In this document: positions 1-7,878 of the stretch, piece after piece
How the letters are laid out: each line of letters begins with the position of its first letter
Numbering within the stretch: position 1 is the first letter of the stretch
Assembly: GCA_937959275.1 (NCBI GenBank)
Contig: CALGLU010000099.1
Location: forward strand, 1-39,913
Source: an uncultured Saprospiraceae bacterium
GTDB taxonomy: Bacteria; Bacteroidota; Bacteroidia; Chitinophagales; Saprospiraceae
DNA length: 39,913 nucleotides
Direction of reading: 5' to 3'
The notes under the pieces: generated by a model
Databases searched by the model: none
What the model was told of the DNA's origin: nothing
The model's input: the letters and a program-made list of their open reading frames with translations, nothing else
Position numbers and translations under genes: made by a program

Positions 1-135
1 TCATATCAACATTTTGCTTGACGCTTCCTTCAGATTCCTCCTCACGAAGGACACCCTTGCGATCGACTAACGATTCCTGTCAAATAGGCTCGTTCGGGAC
101 TTTAACCCTAAACGTGTGTAGTATGCATGGCACAC
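1..135 (-). mobile_element. Group II intron, 5' end (IIC-like), cut by window edge
   Basis: Read on the minus strand from 135 leftwards, the sequence opens with GTGTG (135-131), the consensus 5' end of a group II intron. It then shows GTCCCGAAC (100-92), GGAATC (77-72), GCAAGGGTGTCC (60-49) and GGAATCTGAAGGAAGC (38-23) in the order and spacing of domain I. As I recall it, the Oceanobacillus iheyensis group IIC intron has the same blocks in the same order. The ribozyme core, any reverse transcriptase ORF and the 3' end lie outside the window. The upstream exon ends in a terminator hairpin plus U-run, the usual target of IIC introns. The intron identity is strong; the IIC subclass is an inference from the 5' sequence and the insertion site. 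Confidence 0.85.
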
Positions 136-172
136 AAAAAAGAGCTTGACTTCTGACGAAGCAAGCTCTTCA
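134..172 (-). terminator. Intrinsic terminator of the DUF4197 gene
   Basis: On the minus strand AAGAGCTTG (170-162) pairs perfectly with CAAGCTCTT (148-140). An inner CTTC/GAAG extension closes a GTCA loop with one bulged T. A run of T follows directly (TCTTTTTTG). It lies about 33 bases after the stop codon at 203. This is a textbook Rho-independent terminator. The intron's GTGTG starts at the end of the T-run. Confidence 0.88.
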
Positions 173-202
173 ATTTACATCCGTAAATTCTATTTTAGTT
201 GT

Positions 203-880
203 CTAACTTTTATTGTTCTTATAGTAATCAAAGACCTTAGTCACAACTGCATTTCCTAGTTTATTATAATCACCTCTAAGAATCGCTTCTTCTTTTTCCA
301 TGCCTAGGAAAACCGCATCTACTGCTCGCTCAGCTAAAAAGTCGGACATATTCGCTTCGACCTTATCTTTTGAAAATAAGTTAAAGGCACTAACCGCCAT
401 TGGCCAATATTTTGTAACATCTTGTTTTGCCAATTCGCTATCAAGTTTTTCACTATACCTGTTTTTCACAGTTGTGTACATGATGCCCTTTAGTGCTGCA
501 GTAGCTGCATTCTCACCACCTGTAACGATAGCGACTGCATCTTTAAATTTCACTTCTTTGACTGCATCTCTTATGATGCCTTCGCTTTCTTCAGCAGCAA
601 TTGCTGAAGCGCTGGATACAGCTTTTTCGATTTTGCCAATTTGATCTTCGAGCCCAAGTGTCTTGAGCGTTGCAAGCACAGGCTTCAATTCGTCAGGTAA
701 TCCTTCTTCGCCTTGCTGAAGTGTCTTTAATGTTGCTATCGATTTAGCAGCACTGCTGTTAAGAATTGATTTGACAGCATTGATTGTTTCTAAAGCTGTT
801 GGTTCAACAAGTAAATTTTTTAAACCAGAACATGAGGCTATGCCTAATGAAAGGATAACGACGTAACAAATATTTTTCAT
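203..880 (-). CDS. DUF4197 family lipoprotein
   Basis: 225 residues from an ATG. The N-terminus is a lipoprotein signal peptide with lipobox I-A-S-C and the lipidated Cys at residue 17, so the mature protein should sit in the outer or inner membrane facing the periplasm. The rest is a mostly helical domain that matches DUF4197 by pattern: alternating Ala/Lys-rich helices, a segment like AALKGIMYTTVKNRYSEKLD near residues 127-147, and a C-terminus with FDYYKNNKS. The function of the family is unknown. It is transcribed alone and ends at the hairpin terminator 33 bases downstream. The first gene upstream on the same strand is well separated (958), with a 77-bp AT-rich gap. Family call fairly sure; role not known. 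Confidence 0.8.
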   Translation of the reverse strand: MKNICYVVILSLGIASCSGLKNLLVEPTALETINAVKSILNSSAAKSIATLKTLQQGEEGLPDELKPVLATLKTLGLEDQIGKIEKAVSSASAIAAEESEGIIRDAVKEVKFKDAVAIVTGGENAATAALKGIMYTTVKNRYSEKLDSELAKQDVTKYWPMAVSAFNLFSKDKVEANMSDFLAERAVDAVFLGMEKEEAILRGDYNKLGNAVVTKVFDYYKNNKS

Positions 881-957
881 TGTATGATAATTAGTCTGAA
901 TAGTTAGATAATTAGTTATTAGTTAGTATACCAGTATAAGAGCAGAAGAGGTGAGCA

Positions 958-3204
958 TTACTTACTAAGTACTATAACCTTTGCAACAGCAGAAAAAGTT
1001 TCAGAAACAATCGTTATTATATAGCTTCCTTCGGTGATAGTGCCTGTATTAATCTGAATGACTGGCCCAGAAGAGCTATAGCGTTTAGAAAAGACTCTGC
1101 GACCTTGAAGATCAGTCAATATAATGTTAGCCTCACGAATGTCATCCTTTAGCTCAATAATAAGATCATCACCTTTAGATACAGGATTAGGATAACAATC
1201 AACATTATCCAAATCTTGAATATTTACAGACTCGACTGGGCTCGTTTTGAACAATGTTCTTGCCTTCAAAAAGGCATTATTCCCAATTTGCTCACCAATA
1301 ATTCTACCAGGAATGTCATCAGCAGGGGGATGAATGCCTCCCCAGATTCTTGACAAGCTCGTCTGATCAGAAGCATCTCTATAGGTTGCCCACTGCAAAA
1401 CAATATCCTCAGACGGGCCATCCTCAAAGACTAAAAATTCATTTTTCTCTGCAACGAATTCGCCCATACCACCAGGGAAATAAGGATCCCCAGTCAAACG
1501 TGTCAACACCTCAGCTGCTGCTCTAGAAAATGTAGAATGTCCTGACACATATCCTGCAAATGGAGGAGTTACAAAAGTAGGTCGTTGATATGGCCACCAT
1601 TCTCCAGCTGGAATCCACTGTACACCACCCACATCATTATCTGTATCTCTCACATAGTCTGGACCAACCCAGGACTTTATTTTCAATTGTTCTTTCACCG
1701 GTATTCGCTCCTGCCCCCTTCGAATGATTTGTGCAGTATCTATGTACGGTGGATTATGATCTTCAGGTGTGATGAGTTCAATGTAGCCCTCTATAAGTGG
1801 CAAGCCGCCCGGATGGTAATTAGCCAATGTCGAATCACTCGATTGTCCAAGTTCAGCCATGCCTCTAATCGCGGAAATAGGGCGAATGTAATCATACCAT
1901 CCCTTTATACCCCAAGCTGCGACTGCTGCATCATGCATCGCACCACCTAATGTTAAATAGGCTTTGACGTCATATTCTAATGCATCAATCTCCTCACCCT
2001 GACCTTCGAATCTTCTTTGAAATAGATCATGATCCATCACGGTGTTCATAATTGAAAACCAATGGCCTGGTGGTGTTTCAGAATCAGGACCATCAGCCCA
2101 AAACTCTGCTAATACTCGACCGAAATCTCCCATAAGGACTACGTTTTCCTCGTATGCTTGACCAGTAGAGGGATTAATCTCATGTCCTCTGCTCGCATCC
2201 CCGCCTTCAAAAAGATTATAAAAATCTCTGAAATCCTCAAAAGAGGTAGGCAGCGGAGGGTTATTGCCTATACTGCCTGGCGAAATATCAATTTGAACAC
2301 TATCTGCTGGGTCCAACTGTGAACTCCAAATTGGTACCATAACCATTCCCCAAGTATAATCATTGATCTCACCTTCCTCGCCTTCTTCTTCATACATTGG
2401 CGGAGGACCTGGATCAAAATAAACCCAATAATCAAATCCATCACGCTCATAAATCGTCAAATCATCTTCTTGTAATGCAAAAGGCACAACTGTACCCCAC
2501 TCTGGGCTTAAGAAATCGTTGATCTGACCCAAAGTTTCATTTCCAGCCTGATCTATGTTTCTAGATAAACTCAGAGGTTGCCACCTGTTAAAATCAAAAA
2601 GTGCGGAATTACCATAACTCTCTGGGGAGAAAGCATTATTCGATGGAAGATAAAATGTGTTCTCATAGAGATTCATTTCATTTGCACCATCTTGCAAGCC
2701 ATACTCAATGACGCTTTGTGCAATATAATTACCCAGTGCGGCTGGTGATCCAGTCGTGTAATCTGAGCTCAACATTTCAGGATCGTAGCCTAACTCCTCA
2801 AAGAATAAGTTTGCTTCATTATAAATCCTTTGGACACCTGGAGCGAATCGAAATCGATGTAAAATCAACCGATAGGCTGCATAACTTATCGCTTCGTGCT
2901 GCGCTGCTTCTATATCAATACTATCAGTTGCAAATCCTTCAAACTCAAAGACATAACCACCTCTCTCATGCTCTAAAAAATAGGGAACAGCGCCACCATC
3001 TAATACGGCCCAAGCATCATACATAGCAGCAGAAATGTGAAAAAGATTTCTAGCATGGACAGTTGGTCTAGCATAATCATTGCGAATTGATTCCAATAAC
3101 ACTTCGCTCCATTCCCGTGCAATCGAGTGATCTTGCGAAAACACATTATGATTAACCGTAATATATAATACTATAACAATAAGAACCTTATACAAATACT
3201 TCAA
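958..3204 (-). CDS. Vanadium-dependent haloperoxidase-like secreted protein with T9SS sorting domain
   Basis: 748 residues. It begins with a signal peptide (1-23, ending NVFSQ) from a TTG codon; an in-frame stop lies five codons upstream, so no ATG is available. The catalytic PAP2/haloperoxidase core is complete: KxxxxxxRP with K434, R441 and P442; S554-G555-H556 in GYVSGHSTF; and SRxxxxxH with S618, R619 and H625. These are the vanadate-binding Lys/Arg/Ser/Gly/Arg/His set and the acid-base His of vanadium haloperoxidases. The last 80 residues (from about YPNPVSKGD to KVIVLSK) form a type A C-terminal sorting domain of the Bacteroidota type IX secretion system, so the enzyme should be exported to the surface or medium. 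Halide specificity cannot be read from the sequence, and an acid phosphatase activity remains possible. Confidence 0.87.
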   Translation of the reverse strand: MKYLYKVLIVIVLYITVNHNVFSQDHSIAREWSEVLLESIRNDYARPTVHARNLFHISAAMYDAWAVLDGGAVPYFLEHERGGYVFEFEGFATDSIDIEAAQHEAISYAAYRLILHRFRFAPGVQRIYNEANLFFEELGYDPEMLSSDYTTGSPAALGNYIAQSVIEYGLQDGANEMNLYENTFYLPSNNAFSPESYGNSALFDFNRWQPLSLSRNIDQAGNETLGQINDFLSPEWGTVVPFALQEDDLTIYERDGFDYWVYFDPGPPPMYEEEGEEGEINDYTWGMVMVPIWSSQLDPADSVQIDISPGSIGNNPPLPTSFEDFRDFYNLFEGGDASRGHEINPSTGQAYEENVVLMGDFGRVLAEFWADGPDSETPPGHWFSIMNTVMDHDLFQRRFEGQGEEIDALEYDVKAYLTLGGAMHDAAVAAWGIKGWYDYIRPISAIRGMAELGQSSDSTLANYHPGGLPLIEGYIELITPEDHNPPYIDTAQIIRRGQERIPVKEQLKIKSWVGPDYVRDTDNDVGGVQWIPAGEWWPYQRPTFVTPPFAGYVSGHSTFSRAAAEVLTRLTGDPYFPGGMGEFVAEKNEFLVFEDGPSEDIVLQWATYRDASDQTSLSRIWGGIHPPADDIPGRIIGEQIGNNAFLKARTLFKTSPVESVNIQDLDNVDCYPNPVSKGDDLIIELKDDIREANIILTDLQGRRVFSKRYSSSGPVIQINTGTITEGSYIITIVSETFSAVAKVIVLSK

Positions 3205-3526
3205 AATTATTTCAATTTAAGTGCCCCAATATTTCTAAGCGTGTAGTAGAATTTAATCATGTCAAAAATACTTAATTTTTATCATACATATCAATGCACT
3301 AAAAAGGTGATTTTTAGTAATATGCACCCTCAAATGACGATTAATATACCCAACGGATTTGGGTTTGACCTGTTTAATGTGAGGATATTTTTTTAAGATC
3401 AAGGCACAAAACGTAGAAATAGTGGTGCTATTACGAGGCTTTGTAACGCAGAGATTGAAAAAATAGGCAGTAGTAAATAGGTCAAATTCAAGTGCGTTGG
3501 GTATAGATCTAAATCCTCAAATAAGC
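3205..3526. other. Divergent intergenic region, 322 bp
   Basis: Lies between the divergent haloperoxidase and phosphatase genes. The left 140 bases are AT-rich and should carry the haloperoxidase promoter, although no clear Bacteroidota promoter pair stands out. The right half is the inverted-repeat element listed separately. No ORF is supported here. Confidence 0.6.
3346..3504. repeat. 159-bp element with 31-bp imperfect terminal inverted repeats
   Basis: The left arm 3346-3376 begins ATACCCAACG and contains TTTGACCT. The right arm 3474-3504 is its reverse complement at 26 of 31 positions, and several of the mismatches would be G-U pairs in RNA. Inside, CGTAGAAATAG (from about 3411) and CTATTACG flank a TGGTG loop, so the whole unit folds as one long hairpin. 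It has no coding capacity. It could be a miniature inverted-repeat element or a structured RNA. No obvious target-site duplication was seen. Confidence 0.75.
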
Positions 3527-4165
3527 ATGTATCAACATATAAAAAACATCATTATCAAAAACGAATCTGCGGGTTTAAGTATTCCTCAAGATCGAAAAGA
3601 ACTGCTGAGAGCATGTGCCTCAAGTATAGTGGAGCAGCTCAATGCACAAAATTCAAGTGACATTATTGTCATTTGCACTCATAATTCCAGACGAAGTCAA
3701 TTGGCTGAAGCATGGATTTCAATAGCTGCTCAATGGTATGGAATTAAAGAGATACGTTCGTATTCTGGTGGCAGTGAATCAACAGCTTTTAATCATCGAA
3801 TGGTCGATGCACTTCTTCGAATCGGCGTCCAATCTGAGATAATGGAGTCTGGTGACAATCCAGTCTACAAGCTCCAGTTTGATAACAATCCAGATGACAA
3901 ACAGTACTTTTCAAAGGAATATTCTCATCCATATAATCCGCAGACAGGATTCATAGCTATTCTTGTATGTCACTCAGCTGATGAAGCATGTCCGACAGTC
4001 CTTGGTGCCAAACACCGCTATTTCATACCATTTGTTGACCCAAAACAAGCAGATGATACAGCAGATGAAGCCACAGCTTATGATGAGAAAGTTTTGGAAA
4101 TAGGTATGGAGATGTGCTATATGATCAAAACTGTGAAAGATAGGATGTTGTCATTTGGGAAATAA
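3527..4165 (+). CDS. Low-molecular-weight protein-tyrosine phosphatase / ArsC-like protein
   Basis: 212 residues from the ATG at 3527. A longer frame from TTG 3497 is possible, but those ten codons lie in the right arm of the inverted-repeat element, so ATG is preferred. The phosphate loop is CTHNSRR, a Cx5R motif with C50 and R56, followed by SQLAEAW, as in the LMW phosphatase/arsenate reductase fold (COG0394). A late DP motif (FVDPKQADDTADE) could supply the general acid Asp. This longer Bacteroidota form is about 70 residues bigger than classical LMW-PTP. It is convergent with moaE (15-bp gap) and has no arsenic-resistance neighbours, so phosphatase or arsenate reductase cannot be decided. 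Confidence 0.8.
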   Translation: MYQHIKNIIIKNESAGLSIPQDRKELLRACASSIVEQLNAQNSSDIIVICTHNSRRSQLAEAWISIAAQWYGIKEIRSYSGGSESTAFNHRMVDALLRIGVQSEIMESGDNPVYKLQFDNNPDDKQYFSKEYSHPYNPQTGFIAILVCHSADEACPTVLGAKHRYFIPFVDPKQADDTADEATAYDEKVLEIGMEMCYMIKTVKDRMLSFGK

Positions 4166-4180
4166 CAATTCTGTTTGACA

Positions 4181-4597
4181 TTATGGATGTGCTGCAACCC
4201 AGACTTCCCCGTCATCAAAAAATTCCTTTTTCCAGATGGGGACGGTTTCTTTCAAGGTATCAATTGCGTATTGGCAAGCCTCAAAAGCAGCCTTTCGATG
4301 TGGTGTGGAGACTGCTATTATCACTGCAATATCAGAAATATCAAGAGTCCCGACGCGATGATGAATAGCTACATGAATCGCATCCCATTTTTCTTGAATC
4401 GCCTCCGCAATTTTTGCCATCTCCTTAATGGCCATAGACTCAAAGGCTTCAAATTCGAGTTTTTGGACTGGCTTACCTTGAGTCTGGTCTCTAACCGTGC
4501 CCACAAAGACAACAATACCTCCTGCGGATGGATGCGTAACAAAGGACCTGCAATAGTCAGTATCTAGTGTCTGATCTAAAATCTTAATATCTATCAA
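4181..4597 (-). CDS. moaE: Molybdopterin synthase catalytic subunit MoaE
   Basis: 138 residues, close to the family's usual length of about 140-150. MoaE transfers sulfur from the MoaD thiocarboxylate to cPMP to make molybdopterin in the cytosol. Family features are visible: GGIVVFVGTVRD near residues 26-37, the HRVGTLDISDIAVIIAVS block, and the C-terminal WKKE containing the catalytic Lys (K123) before GEVWV. The start appears to be TTG at 4597 because no ATG or GTG lies in frame before the moaD stop; moaD ends only 17 bases upstream on the same strand. It forms a two-gene unit with moaD and is convergent with the phosphatase gene. Confidence 0.95.
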   Translation of the reverse strand: MIDIKILDQTLDTDYCRSFVTHPSAGGIVVFVGTVRDQTQGKPVQKLEFEAFESMAIKEMAKIAEAIQEKWDAIHVAIHHRVGTLDISDIAVIIAVSTPHRKAAFEACQYAIDTLKETVPIWKKEFFDDGEVWVAAHP

Positions 4598-4614
4598 GCC
4601 TACACATTTTCGGA

Positions 4615-4854
4615 TTACCCACCACTTACCGGTGGAATGAGAATAACTTCATCTTCAGCTTGAATGAGTTCATCCTCTTCTTTATACATATCATTGACGG
4701 CAAATCGCATCGAATTCAATTTTTCAAATTCAGGATATTGTGCAAATAATGCCTGTCTGAGATCTGAAACCGTAGAGCCACTTAACTCAAAATCAATGGT
4801 CTTCTGATTGATAATGTCCCGAGCAACTCCATAAGCGACTAATTTAATCTTCAT
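4615..4854 (-). CDS. moaD: Molybdopterin synthase sulfur-carrier subunit MoaD
   Basis: 79 residues from an ATG, a typical MoaD size. It has the ubiquitin-like beta-grasp pattern (MKIKLVAYGVARDI at the start, then FAVNDMY and DEVILIPPVSGG). The terminal Gly-Gly is the residue pair that is adenylated by MoeB and converted to the thiocarboxylate used by MoaE. No moeB is present in the window, so activation must come from elsewhere on the genome. It lies first in the moaD-moaE unit and is divergent from moaA, sharing a 61-bp promoter gap. Confidence 0.95.
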   Translation of the reverse strand: MKIKLVAYGVARDIINQKTIDFELSGSTVSDLRQALFAQYPEFEKLNSMRFAVNDMYKEEDELIQAEDEVILIPPVSGG

Positions 4855-4915
4855 ATTGGATATTTAATGACAATTAAACATTGGTATTAAAAGTATTGTT
4901 TTAATTTGACTTCTC

Positions 4916-5905
4916 ATGTTAGTAGATAATCATAATCGTGCAATTAATTATGTCAGGCTCGCTGTCACTGATCGGTGTAACCTGAGATGTTTTTATTGCA
5001 TGCCTGAAGAAGGTATCAATTATGTCAAACGTTCAGAACTCCTCAGCTATGAGGAAATGGAGCGATTGATTAGACTCTTCGTCAGTCAAGGGATTACCAA
5101 AGTACGAATTACTGGAGGTGAGCCTTTTTTGCGTAAAGGTATGTTTGACTTTCTGACACGCTTATCCAACATAGACGGGCTAAAGGATATTCACATTACC
5201 ACGAATGGCACGCTGACAGCTGGTAAAGTATCTCAACTGAAATCAATCGGCATAAAATCTATTAACTTAAGTCTTGACTCTCTTGATAAAGCCAGATTTT
5301 TTGAGATTACAAGGCGGGATGAATTTAAAACGGTCATGAACACGCTAGATGAGTTGATTTACCATGATATACCGACTAAGATCAATTGTGTTGTTATGGA
5401 TGGAAAAAACATTGATGATATTATCCCTATGGTCGAATTGACTAGGTATAAAAACATCAGTGTGCGTTTCATTGAGGAAATGCCGTTCAATGGGACAGGA
5501 GATCACCCAGCGACCTTGTTTTGGACCTCAGCAAAAACAATTGAGTATATACAATCTAGTTATTCAGATATGTATAAGATTGAAGACCCAGCCTATAGTA
5601 CATCATTTAACTATCAGATCCCTAATTTTGCGGGCACTGTTGGATTTATCGCAGCCTACTCTAGACTCTTTTGTGGATCATGTAATCGGATACGGGTTAC
5701 ACCTCAGGGTGTGATGAAAACATGTCTGTATGACAATGGCATCTTTAACATTAAAGATATTATGAGGAATGGTGCGACTGACCAACAGGTCATTGACTCT
5801 TTAAAAACTGCCTTAAGCCATAGAGCAAAAGACGGATTTGAGGCAGAAAAAAATAGAGGTATCTCTAATCAGGTATCTGAATCAATGGCAACAATTGGAG
5901 GATGA
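4916..5905 (+). CDS. moaA: GTP 3',8-cyclase MoaA (radical SAM)
   Basis: 329 residues from an ATG. It catalyses the radical SAM step that turns GTP into 3',8-cyclo-GTP, the first step of Moco synthesis. The N-terminal SAM cluster motif is C21-x3-C25-x2-C28 (CNLRCFYC). GGEP follows in RITGGEPFLRKG. The C-terminal second cluster uses C253, C256 and C270 (FCGSCNRIRV and KTCLYD). The chain ends in Gly-Gly, the conserved tail that reaches the active site. The length is the family norm. Upstream, TAATTTG (4902-4908) with TTG at 4881 weakly resembles the Bacteroidota promoter. Its stop overlaps the moeA start as ATGA, indicating translational coupling. Confidence 0.96.
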   Translation: MLVDNHNRAINYVRLAVTDRCNLRCFYCMPEEGINYVKRSELLSYEEMERLIRLFVSQGITKVRITGGEPFLRKGMFDFLTRLSNIDGLKDIHITTNGTLTAGKVSQLKSIGIKSINLSLDSLDKARFFEITRRDEFKTVMNTLDELIYHDIPTKINCVVMDGKNIDDIIPMVELTRYKNISVRFIEEMPFNGTGDHPATLFWTSAKTIEYIQSSYSDMYKIEDPAYSTSFNYQIPNFAGTVGFIAAYSRLFCGSCNRIRVTPQGVMKTCLYDNGIFNIKDIMRNGATDQQVIDSLKTALSHRAKDGFEAEKNRGISNQVSESMATIGG

Positions 5906-7113
5906 TCACAGTCAATGAAGCCAGAGAAATCATCCAATCAAAATTAGTACAGTTTGGAACAGAGTCGATTGATACAAAGCAAGCCTTAGGCAGAATCCTT
6001 CAGCAAGATATCAAAACAGACCGTCCGCTCCCTCCATATCATAGAGTGACGATGGATGGTATAGCGATTCGATTTGACAGCTATCAATCCGGGAAGACCC
6101 AATTTAAGATTGAAGGTGTGGCAGCTGCAGGATCAGCTCAGCATACACTGGTAGATGACAATAACTGTCTTGAAGTCATGACAGGTGCAGTCCTGCCAAA
6201 AAATACTGATACAGTCATTCGATATGAAGATGTTGAGATTAAAGATCAACTAGCCGTATTGCATGACATTACAATCACCAATCAACAAAATGTTCACTTT
6301 CAGGGTTCGGACAGATCTGAAGGACAAACTGTGGTCAAATCAGGAACTATCATGTCCCCTATTGAGATTGGGATTGCTGCCAGTACGGGCCACTCAACAT
6401 TGCTTGTTAGTCAACATCCCAAAGTAGCCATTATCTCGACTGGCGACGAACTCGTCAATATTGAAGACTCACCAGAACCGTATCAAATTAGACGGTCAAA
6501 TGTTCACATGATTCAGACAGCCTTAGCTGACTTACTCATAAGTGCTACAAGATATCACCTACACGATAACTACGATGAGGTTGTCAGTTCACTCAAGGAT
6601 TTAGTACAGACATATGATGTCTTGATTTTGAGTGGTGGTGTTTCAAAAGGTAAGTTTGACTTTTTACCAAAGGCTTTAGATGAACTTGGTGTTTCTAAAT
6701 TGTTTCACAAAATCAAGCAACGTCCAGGCAAACCCTTTTGGTTTGGTGAATTAGACGGTCAGTGTACAGTATTTGCTTTACCAGGGAATCCTGTCTCTTC
6801 ATTCATGTGTACAGTCAATTATATATTGCCTTGGTTTTCTGCTAGCTTGAAAAGGCAAGCTAGTCAGGATACATATGCTGTATTGAGTGCAGACATTCAA
6901 TTTAAACCAGATTTGACATATTATCCTATCGTTAAAGTAATGAGTAATGAAAAGGGCTCTCTACTTGCTGAACCAATTAATAACAATGGTTCGGGAGACT
7001 TTGCGAGTTTAGCTGATGGCAATGCTTTTTTAGAGCTACCTAGAGGCAAAACCCGGTATACTGCAGGGAATGCATTCAGATGTCTTTTTTATCGCAAAAT
7101 TTACAATAGTTAA
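5902..7113 (+). CDS. moeA: Molybdopterin molybdenumtransferase MoeA
   Basis: 403 residues, the usual MoeA length. It inserts molybdate into adenylated molybdopterin. The motifs are in order: LPPYHRVTMDGIAIR near residue 42 (the MDG Asp), MTGAVLPKNTDTVIRYEDV near 93, STGDELV near 177 with the conserved Glu, LSGGVSKGKFDFLPKAL near 249, RPGKPFWFG, and ALPGNPVSSF near 292, followed by the C-terminal domain IV. It starts at ATG 5902 inside the moaA stop codon (4-bp overlap). The partner adenylyltransferase (MogA/MoaB) is not in the window. There is one substitution from the E. coli style motif: HRVTMDG instead of a DNSAMDG-type sequence. Confidence 0.94.
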   Translation: MITVNEAREIIQSKLVQFGTESIDTKQALGRILQQDIKTDRPLPPYHRVTMDGIAIRFDSYQSGKTQFKIEGVAAAGSAQHTLVDDNNCLEVMTGAVLPKNTDTVIRYEDVEIKDQLAVLHDITITNQQNVHFQGSDRSEGQTVVKSGTIMSPIEIGIAASTGHSTLLVSQHPKVAIISTGDELVNIEDSPEPYQIRRSNVHMIQTALADLLISATRYHLHDNYDEVVSSLKDLVQTYDVLILSGGVSKGKFDFLPKALDELGVSKLFHKIKQRPGKPFWFGELDGQCTVFALPGNPVSSFMCTVNYILPWFSASLKRQASQDTYAVLSADIQFKPDLTYYPIVKVMSNEKGSLLAEPINNNGSGDFASLADGNAFLELPRGKTRYTAGNAFRCLFYRKIYNS

Positions 7114-7193
7114 TTTCATCAATTGTCATCCACGATATAGTTGCAACTCAAACATTTAGCTCATATCTTATAACGGAAATTCAATTAACCCGT

Positions 7194-7355
7194 ATGAAAA
7201 AGTCTATTCGAATTATCGAAAAGACACCTTTAGGCTATATTGTAGAATTGTTGGATACTGGAACAAGATTAATGCTTCCCAAGTTAATTTTAAGACAAAA
7301 AATTAAACGTGGTGTGTATATCATAGAGCAACCTATCAGATCTAGGGATATTTAA
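7194..7355 (+). CDS. Small basic hypothetical protein, 53 residues
   Basis: An ATG-initiated frame of 53 codons (begins MKKSIRIIEK, ends IRSRDI, stop TAA at 7353) lies 80 bases after moeA and ends 7 bases before the convergent DUF1254 gene. The composition is protein-like: alternating Ile/Leu/Val with Lys/Arg and a Gly at the predicted turns, suggesting a small beta-rich domain. It has no signal peptide or membrane span, and I do not recognise a family. It fills nearly the whole gap between moeA and DUF1254, which favours a real gene, but a chance ORF is possible. Confidence 0.5.
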   Translation: MKKSIRIIEKTPLGYIVELLDTGTRLMLPKLILRQKIKRGVYIIEQPIRSRDI

Positions 7356-7362
7356 TTTTATT

Positions 7363-7878
7363 CTATAAATATGTAATTGTTAGAGACTCTAAATATGATA
7401 GCATGTGTTGCTGTATATATTCATCTCTTTCAGCAATTAACAAGCGTATTAGAATAAAACCTTTATCGGTCTTTGCAACAACATCGGTATTTTGCCCTTG
7501 TGTCCCAAGCGATATATCCACGCTACTGCTATCGAATTGCAAATCATTTTTCACAAAGAAGTTAATCGTGTTTGGATAATACATAGCTACCGACCAATAT
7601 GTCGAGTCTGGCATATCACCTGTTATCCGTATTGGTCGATCTGACACATCAAAGAAGGCGCTTGCATAAGCAAAATCAGGATTCGGTTTGACCACTAACC
7701 TTGAAGTCTCATCTGGAGCCATTGTCATTGTAAACTCATTGACTTTACGATCCCCTGAATTGACAACCTTGGTATAGAATTTATGGTAAATATAATTTGG
7801 CAAATACTGTATCGTCAAATAATAAAAGCCAGTGCTTAAGAGTGCAGTCAGCCCAAGAAACATTGCTATTCGCTTCAT
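7363..7878 (-). CDS. DUF1254 domain protein, membrane-anchored
   Basis: 171 residues from an ATG. One N-terminal transmembrane helix (about 4-27) is followed by an extracytoplasmic domain with the DUF1254 pattern VKPNPDFAYASAFFDVSD (about 62-79) and TYWSVAMYYPNTINFFV. Family proteins usually carry DUF1254 with DUF1214 in one chain; here the two halves are separate adjacent genes. The ATG overlaps the DUF1214 stop by 4 bases (ATGA), so it is translationally coupled as the last gene of the moaC-mobA run. The function of both domains is unknown; a periplasmic complex of the two is a reasonable inference. Confidence 0.8.
   Translation of the reverse strand: MKRIAMFLGLTALLSTGFYYLTIQYLPNYIYHKFYTKVVNSGDRKVNEFTMTMAPDETSRLVVKPNPDFAYASAFFDVSDRPIRITGDMPDSTYWSVAMYYPNTINFFVKNDLQFDSSSVDISLGTQGQNTDVVAKTDKGFILIRLLIAERDEYIQQHMLSYLESLTITYL

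Noticed and set aside
1-135. Fragment of rRNA or tmRNA
   Set aside because: The segment CTCGTTCGGGACTTTAACCC looks superficially like antisense 16S, but the remaining blocks fit group II intron domain I.
3497-3526. TTG-started extension of the phosphatase
   Set aside because: These ten codons overlap the right arm of the inverted-repeat element; the ATG at 3527 is a better start.
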